Origin: CATOSP01 sp965237775
Lineage (GTDB): Bacteria > Chloroflexota > Dehalococcoidia > Lucifugimonadales > UBA3495
Direction of reading: 5' to 3'
Length of the DNA stretch: 64,000 nt
Assembly: GCA_965237775.1 (NCBI GenBank)
Contig: OZ250155.1
Span: 1,302,001-1,366,000 of the forward strand
Below, in pieces: positions 60,057 through 64,000 of this stretch (its first letter is position 1; every line of letters starts with the position of its first letter). A program made the position numbers and the translations under genes. The notes beneath the pieces were generated by a model. That model was not told the origin of the DNA, made no database searches, and saw nothing but the letters and a program-made list of their open reading frames with translations.

Positions 60057-61040
60057 CTAGCCGGCGGTCGCAACGTCCAGCGTCACGTTGCCGATCGCGC
60101 CGGCCTCAACGGCCTGATGGGCCTCCACGATAGATTCCAAGGGGAAGCGCGGCCCCAGCAGGTGGGTCAACTTCTCCTGTTCCAGAAGGGTTGTGATCTG
60201 GTCCGAGGCGTCTTGCTTGGCCTGTTCGGGCATGTCATACACCAGCACCGACCTGACGGTGACGTTGCTGGACCTGATCTGGAGGGGCACGGGAGGCGCG
60301 GCCACGGTCCCCTGGGCATAGATGGCGATGACTCCGTTGGAGCGGATTACCTCCCGGCTCACGGAGAAGTTCCCCGCGAAGTCGACCTCAACAATGTGGT
60401 CGACGCCCTGTCCGCCGGTCAACTCCATGATCCGCTGGGCGGTGTCTTCGGCGCGGTAGTTGACGGTATGGGCCGCGCCCGCGTCCCGAGCGATCCCCGC
60501 CTTGTGGTCAGAACTCACGGTGGATATAACGGCCGCCCCGTCCAGGGCCGCCAATTGCACGGCATAGTTGCCCACCGCGCCCGCGCCGCCGGTCACCAGC
60601 ACTGTCTTGCCGGTTACCGGGCCGTCGGCGAAGACGCAGCGGTGGGCGGTCATGGCGGGCACTCCCAGGCATGCGCCCTGCTGGAAGCTGATGCCCGGAG
60701 GCATGGCAATGGCGTGGTTCGACGGGATGGAGCAGTACTCCGCCGCGGTGCCGAAGGGACGCCCGTATTGGGCTTCGTAAAGCCAGACTTGCTCCCCTAT
60801 ACGTGATCCTGGCACGCCGTCACCCACGGCTTCGATCACTCCCGAGCCGTCCTGGTGGGGGATCACCCTGGGGAACTCCATCCCACGGGTCTGACCCGCC
60901 CTGCGCTTCCAGTCTGAGGGGTTAATGCCTGAGGAAATAATTTTGACCAGCACCTCACCAGACGCAGGACTGGGTATGGGTTCTTCGCCAATCTGCATGA
61001 CGTCGGCGGGGCCGTTCCGTTCGTACCAAACAGCTTTCAT
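60057..61040 (-). CDS. NADPH:quinone oxidoreductase-like (zinc-independent MDR) protein
   Basis: 327 residues of the medium-chain dehydrogenase family. MKAVWYERNGPADVMQIGEE is the standard start, SGINPSDWKRRAGQT matches the GroES-like part, VLVTGGAGAVGNYAVQLAAL is the cofactor motif, and ALGPRFPLESIVEAHQAVEA-like LGPRFPLESIVEAHQAVEAG closes the fold. No structural-zinc Cys group is seen, as in QOR/zeta-crystallin proteins, which reduce quinones or enones. It is encoded just upstream of a carboxymuconolactone decarboxylase gene and is probably co-transcribed. Confidence 0.92.
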   Translation of the reverse strand: MKAVWYERNGPADVMQIGEEPIPSPASGEVLVKIISSGINPSDWKRRAGQTRGMEFPRVIPHQDGSGVIEAVGDGVPGSRIGEQVWLYEAQYGRPFGTAAEYCSIPSNHAIAMPPGISFQQGACLGVPAMTAHRCVFADGPVTGKTVLVTGGAGAVGNYAVQLAALDGAAVISTVSSDHKAGIARDAGAAHTVNYRAEDTAQRIMELTGGQGVDHIVEVDFAGNFSVSREVIRSNGVIAIYAQGTVAAPPVPLQIRSSNVTVRSVLVYDMPEQAKQDASDQITTLLEQEKLTHLLGPRFPLESIVEAHQAVEAGAIGNVTLDVATAG

Positions 61041-61537
61041 CTGCTTACCAACTTCGACTGGTTGCCTGACCCGTCTCCACTTGTGGGAAGGACGGTTGAG
61101 AGGGCGATGGCCGTTGCGATAATAACATGGTTGCCAGGCGCGGGGAACCGCGCCCCGTCGTTCGATGGGGGGCTGTTCAGATCAGGGTTTTTCATCAGAT
61201 CAGGTCCGTTCAATCGTAAGTACCGCTGGGAATACCGCTAAACAGTACCGCAAATCAGTACCGCGCGGGTCGAGTACAGAGCCCTCGGAAAAGGTGGGCT
61301 GGGTGGATTATCCTGCTCCGGGTAGGAGCGCCGAAGTCACTGTGCGCCTGGAACGAGACTCATCCTTACGATAAATGAAATGGAACAGGGCCGATTAGTC
61401 TCGATTCTCGTGAACTCAAACCCGAGTGGGGGAAATCCCCCTTAATCCCCCTTTTGCGAAAGGGGGAGAATGGTGTTATGGGCGGGCAATCAAGAGAACC
61501 GGGTCGTTCGATGGGGAGTGGGAACCAGCCACTGACT
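61041..61537. other. Gene-free gap with short repeats
   Basis: 497 bp without a convincing gene. It contains four TACCGC motifs within about 50 bp (roughly 61215-61265), a direct repeat CAGATCAGG nearby, and a CCCCCTTTT...AAAGGGGG hairpin at 61447-61466. The purpose is unknown; nothing else is visible. Confidence 0.4.
61447..61466. repeat. CCCCCTTTTGCGAAAGGGGG hairpin repeat
   Basis: A near-perfect palindrome preceded by AAATCCCCCTTAAT. The same unit recurs at 62785-62820, where it adjoins a tandem array. Confidence 0.7.
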
Positions 61538-61861
61538 TTATGGGGCTGGCAGGTCAAATTGGTGGGGCATGGCCCAGGGCAGGAAGGCGCGGAGAAGGGG
61601 TTTGAGTAGCGGGACCTCTCCGTCGTTGCGGCATTCATCTAGGTAGCGTCTAGCTGAGGTGAGTGTGGAGAGACGGAAACCCGCGTTGACGACCCGTTGG
61701 ATGAAGGGTTGGGCGTCCGGCAGGGGATCCTTATCGTGCAGGGCGGAGGACCACTCATCGCACAGCTCCTGGGACATGCGTTGGATTGCGACCTGGGCCA
61801 AGGGGCGGGCCAGTTTACGCTGGAGGCGGCGGATTTCGGACTTTATTTGGCCGAGAGTCAT
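61538..61861 (-). CDS. Hypothetical protein
   Basis: 107 residues, unrecognised. The first half is helical and basic (LGQIKSEIRRLQRKLARPLA, QRMSQELCDEWSSALHDKD), the second half includes RLSTLTSARRYLDECRNDGE and LLRAFLPWAMPHQF. TAGGAGA lies before the ATG. It follows a 78-residue unknown gene by 24 bp on the same strand, and the two sit in a repeat-rich accessory stretch. The helical design could be DNA-binding or part of a mobile-element cargo, but nothing is diagnostic. Confidence 0.5.
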   Translation of the reverse strand: MTLGQIKSEIRRLQRKLARPLAQVAIQRMSQELCDEWSSALHDKDPLPDAQPFIQRVVNAGFRLSTLTSARRYLDECRNDGEVPLLKPLLRAFLPWAMPHQFDLPAP

Positions 61862-61885
61862 AGAGATATCTCCTAATAGTGGTTC

Positions 61886-62122
61886 CTAATGGTTGTTTAT
61901 GATGTAGAGGGCGTCACTGAGGGCCTGGACATCATCGCCGAGTTTTCGCAGTTCGTTTAGTTTTGTGGAATAGATTTGGGCTGTGCGGATGGCCCGGAGG
62001 TGGACTTCTGGGCTTGGGGATTCCATTAGTTCACCGAGTGTGGGGAAGTCGTGCATGGGAAGGGTTTTTCGCTGCCGGGCGGAGAGGCTGGAGTTTTTTT
62101 GTAATGAGACAGACTGGGACAT
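61886..62122 (-). CDS. Hypothetical protein, start uncertain
   Basis: 78 residues, unrecognised: SLSARQRKTLPMHDFPTLGE, then SPEVHLRAIRTAQIYSTKLN and a helical end. The ribosome site AAGGAGG belongs to an ATG 10 nt further upstream in another frame (MSQNVPVCLITKK), and a run of seven A lies between the frames, so a one-base slip could have separated the true start from the rest. The opening SARQRK motif recalls small phage- or plasmid-type helix-turn-helix proteins, without proof. It is upstream of the 107-residue gene on the same strand. Confidence 0.45.
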   Translation of the reverse strand: MSQSVSLQKNSSLSARQRKTLPMHDFPTLGELMESPSPEVHLRAIRTAQIYSTKLNELRKLGDDVQALSDALYIINNH

Positions 62123-62350
62123 TTTGGGACATGCGCCTCCTTGCGGGGACCGGGTTTTGGGTCTGGGCTCATGTTGGGTGATATCGAGTGGAATTAATGG
62201 TAGAGAGGTGAAACACGGGATGGGAAGGGGGAAATGTCAGATGGGCGGGAGAGGCGATAGCCTGCGGGGTTTTGGTTTAGGACGATTGCCAAGGCTCTTC
62301 GATTCCGAGGAACAGGGAGTGGCGGGTTCGGGTAGTGGATTCCCGCTTTC

Positions 62351-62473
62351 GGAGACCTTTGCGTAACCTTCCGTGATTCCAGCGAAAGCGAGAATCCAGA
62401 GTGTGCCCAGATACGGGGGACGCCCTCACACTAACCCTCTCCCGGAGGGAGAGGGGATTATTCAAAGGTCTCC
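62351..62473. mobile_element. Miniature element B, copy 2
   Basis: A 123-bp copy of the element at 23147-23269 with five differences by eye. Ends GGAGACCTTTG and CAAAGGTCTCC; target duplication TTTC at 62347-62350 and 62474-62477. Removing it leaves TTCCCGC-TTTC-GCGGGAA, so again the insertion lies exactly in the loop of a short palindrome. The rest of the 62123-63357 gap holds hairpins and two tandem arrays but no credible gene. Confidence 0.75.
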
Positions 62474-62798
62474 TTTCGCGGGAAAGACGGTGGTGGAGGG
62501 TGGGAGAGACGGGGCGGCGGGAATTACGGGGGGGCGTATAGCGGGGCGATTGCGGTCTACATGCGATTGCTCCGATTTGAGGACCAGTGCCTTTCAATGG
62601 TCAGTAGCGCACTCGGCTAGCATTTATCCCCGTTTTGCAAAAGAGAGGGGGTGGGGGGATTACCTTACTCCCCAGCAGAACAGTCGGGCTTTGTAATAAC
62701 ACTCCCAGCTAACCCACGCCTGCAAGAGTACTGGAGGAAGGGGTGGCCTCCCCACTCCCGGTGAAGCGCGCCAGGGCGAGGGAGAAATCCCCCTTAAT

Positions 62799-62818
62799 CC
62801 CCCTTTCGCGAAAGGGGG
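62799..62818. repeat. CCCCCTTTCGCGAAAGGGGG palindrome
   Basis: A perfect 20-bp palindrome preceded by AAATCCCCCTTAAT, a second copy of the unit at 61447-61466. The 40-bp tandem array begins at its right arm. Confidence 0.75.
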
Positions 62819-63135
62819 AGATTGTTGTTGGGGGCGGAGATTCTAATTGCGGAAGGGGAGATTGTCGTTGGGGGCGGAGATTCTAATTGCGGAAGGGGAG
62901 ATTGTTGTTGGGGGCGGAGATTCTAATTGCGGAAGGGGAGATGTTGTTGGGGCGGAGATTCTAATCGCGAAAGGGGGAGATTGTTGTTGGGGGCGGAGAT
63001 TCTAATTGCGGAAGGGGAGATTGTTGATGGGGGCGGAGATTCTAATTGCGGAAGGGGGAGATTGTTGATGGGGGCGGAGATTCTAATTGCGGAAGGGGGA
63101 GATGGGCGTTGGGGGCCGGGATTCGAATTGCGGAA
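62815..63135. repeat. Tandem array, 8 copies of a ~40-bp unit
   Basis: Eight units of 38-41 bp, each starting GGGGAGATTGTTGTTGGGGG (or close), then CGGAGATTCTAATTGCGGAA. Copies begin at 62815, 62855, 62895, 62935, 62973, 63014, 63054 and 63095. Units abut with no spacers, so this is not CRISPR. Copies 4 and 8 are the most diverged. The open frames across it are by-products of the repeat. Confidence 0.85.
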
Positions 63136-63166
63136 GAAAGAGTGCGGCGCCGGGAGGCGACTATTG

Positions 63167-63253
63167 AAAGGCCCCTGAAAGGCCCCTGAAAGGCCCCTGA
63201 AAGGCCCCTGAAAGGCCCCTGAAAGGCCCCTGAAAGGCCCCTGAAAGGCCCTG
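63167..63253. repeat. Tandem array, 7-8 copies of 11-bp AAAGGCCCCTG
   Basis: Seven perfect 11-bp copies of AAAGGCCCCTG from 63167 to 63243, then a 10-bp copy to 63253. Each half-site AGGCC/GGCCC is itself self-complementary. It lies about 100 bp upstream of the ABM gene. Being non-multiple-of-three and perfect, it is a slippage-prone tract. Confidence 0.9.
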
Positions 63254-63357
63254 ATTAAAGGACGCTGTTCGTTGCCCCGGCAGCCCAAAGAATGTAGGAT
63301 GCGCGGTGGTTACCAGTCTATTTGCATTCTTGAAATCTGAACTGACGGAGGGACCCC

Positions 63358-63675
63358 ATGTACGTGATCATCGCGCCTATCCAGGTCAAGGAAGGCTTCA
63401 TCGACGAGTTCATCAAGGAGATAATCGACGACGCCAAGGGTTCGGTGAACGACGAACCCGGCTGCCTTCGATTCGACGTGATACAGGACGCCGGGGACCC
63501 CAACCGTGTGTGGCTCTACGAGGTCTATGAAGACGAAGAGGCCTTCCAGGCCCACACCCAGGCGCCCCATTTCGTCAAGTGGAGGGATGCGACCGCCGAC
63601 ATGCGGGAGCAGGGTATCCAAGGCGCGGGCAGAGGCAGCGCCAACATTTGGCCTCCCGACGGGGAATGGAAGTAG
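63358..63675 (+). CDS. ABM-family (antibiotic biosynthesis) monooxygenase, quinol-type
   Basis: 105 residues of the dimeric ferredoxin-like ABM fold: MYVIIAPIQVKEGFIDEFIK, AKGSVNDEPGCLRFDVIQD (the E-P-G-C-x-R-x-x-x motif), VWLYEVYEDEEAFQAHTQAP and HFVKWRD. YgiN-like proteins of this group act on quinols or small phenolic compounds without a cofactor. GGAGGG precedes the ATG. A strong hairpin follows at 63708-63743. It is transcribed alone. Confidence 0.9.
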   Translation: MYVIIAPIQVKEGFIDEFIKEIIDDAKGSVNDEPGCLRFDVIQDAGDPNRVWLYEVYEDEEAFQAHTQAPHFVKWRDATADMREQGIQGAGRGSANIWPPDGEWK

Positions 63676-63707
63676 CGGCAGGCGCGTCCTAATCCAGGTT
63701 TTCAAAC

Positions 63708-63743
63708 GCAAGGGCCAGTTTGAGTCAACGGACTGGCCCTTGC
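63708..63743 (+). terminator. Hairpin downstream of the ABM gene
   Basis: A perfect 12-bp stem, GCAAGGGCCAGT (63708-63719) with its complement (63732-63743), and a 12-nt loop. There is no long T-run after it, so termination strength is uncertain. The remainder of 63676-63924 shows no gene. Confidence 0.6.
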
Positions 63744-63924
63744 CCTTGGGGTCTTGCGATTATCGGCACAATTGTCCGAGCCGGGATTCACAGGATTATG
63801 GGATTCTCATGATCTCCAATCATATAAATCCCATAATCAGAGAACTCACAGTTCAGACGAACAATCGAAAGACCCTGGCCCTGCCCTAATATGTGCTTCG
63901 CGGCCCACGCGGCCCGGCAATGGG

Positions 63925-64000
63925 CTAGGTTATGATCCCCTCTTCCACTAAAACGGCTAGCTGGGCTTCGTCGAGCCCCAGGAGACCGCCGTAGATTTCC
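63925..64000 (-). CDS. C-terminal end of a CaiB-like CoA transferase (runs off the window)
   Basis: The minus frame reads EIYGGLLGLDEAQLAVLVEE-G-I-I-T then stop. This short Leu/Glu-rich ending matches the last helix of family III CoA transferases, as in the two complete copies at 29836-32325. Only about 25 residues are visible, so the assignment is tentative. Confidence 0.5.
   Translation of the reverse strand, partial: EIYGGLLGLDEAQLAVLVEEGIIT

Noticed and set aside
62815..63135. Possible CRISPR array
   Set aside because: The units abut directly with no unique spacers and no cas genes are nearby.
62923..63288. A 121-residue minus-strand frame with an 11-residue repeat (GPFRGLSGAFQ)
   Set aside because: The repeat is produced by reading the 11-bp array in three phases; the rest covers the 40-bp array. 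No ribosome site and odd composition, so it is a by-product.
1..64000. rRNA or tRNA genes
   Set aside because: I looked for T-loop and rRNA-like segments in the gaps and found none convincing; a tRNAscan-SE run would settle it.

Overview
The window is about 60% GC, gene-dense, and reads like a chromosome fragment of an uncultured Chloroflexota (Dehalococcoidia), most likely of the SAR202 type. This is inference from gene content: four luciferase-like flavin monooxygenases, two complete family III CoA transferases and the tail of a third, several alpha/beta hydrolases and amidohydrolases, an epoxide hydrolase, dioxygenase-like cupins, carboxymuconolactone decarboxylases and NHL/BNR propellers. 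Sets like this are known from SAR202 genomes that degrade recalcitrant organic matter. No rRNA or tRNA gene was recognised.

Layout. 1-2.5 kb: the tail of an NHL propeller, a BNR propeller and a nitroreductase. 2.8-9.3 kb: a plus-strand run that opens with a UGSC-type protein whose in-frame TGA probably encodes selenocysteine, followed by two acetyl-xylan-esterase-like proteins (the second without its serine), a flavin monooxygenase and two alpha/beta hydrolases. 9.35-13.0 kb: a minus-strand iron module (FbpB-like permease, FbpC-like ATPase, DtxR-family regulator). 13.4-19.2 kb: a HAD gene broken by an amber codon, two amidohydrolases, an SDR and aroA. 19.3-22.9 kb: an operon of DUF1800, DUF1501 and NHL proteins. 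23.0-23.4 kb: nested miniature transposable elements.

23.6-39.2 kb: mostly catabolic genes, namely an MBL hydrolase, a hydrolase, an acyl-CoA synthetase/ACP/acyltransferase triple fusion, CoA transferases, a VOC protein, a gentisate-dioxygenase-like bicupin, an HsaA-like flavin monooxygenase, a 3-hydroxyisobutyrate-dehydrogenase-like protein, an epoxide hydrolase, a frameshifted carboxymuconolactone decarboxylase and an F420-type oxidoreductase. 39.4-44.3 kb: one 1,646-residue envelope protein with 13 tandem IPT/TIG-like domains, one membrane anchor and a roughly 295-residue cytoplasmic tail.

44.8-55.6 kb: an MBL lactonase-like protein, overlapping hot-dog proteins, an ABC exporter, a TPP enzyme, a two-gene HEPN module, an M19 dipeptidase, and a group of two flavin monooxygenases with a cupin and an unknown protein. 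55.6-59.2 kb: a second miniature element, then a serpin lipoprotein gene cut by an IS1380-family element (19-bp terminal repeats, 5-bp TTAAG duplication) whose own transposase is broken by a 23-nt insertion. 59.5-61.0 kb: another carboxymuconolactone decarboxylase and a quinone oxidoreductase. 61.0-63.3 kb: a repeat-rich accessory stretch with two small unknown genes, a miniature element and two tandem arrays. 63.4-64 kb: an ABM monooxygenase and the end of a CoA transferase.

The most notable signals are the probable selenoprotein, a 123-bp miniature element found twice in the 4-nt loop of a REP-like palindrome, the exactly reconstructable serpin interruption, and the giant repeat protein with its triplet super-repeat.
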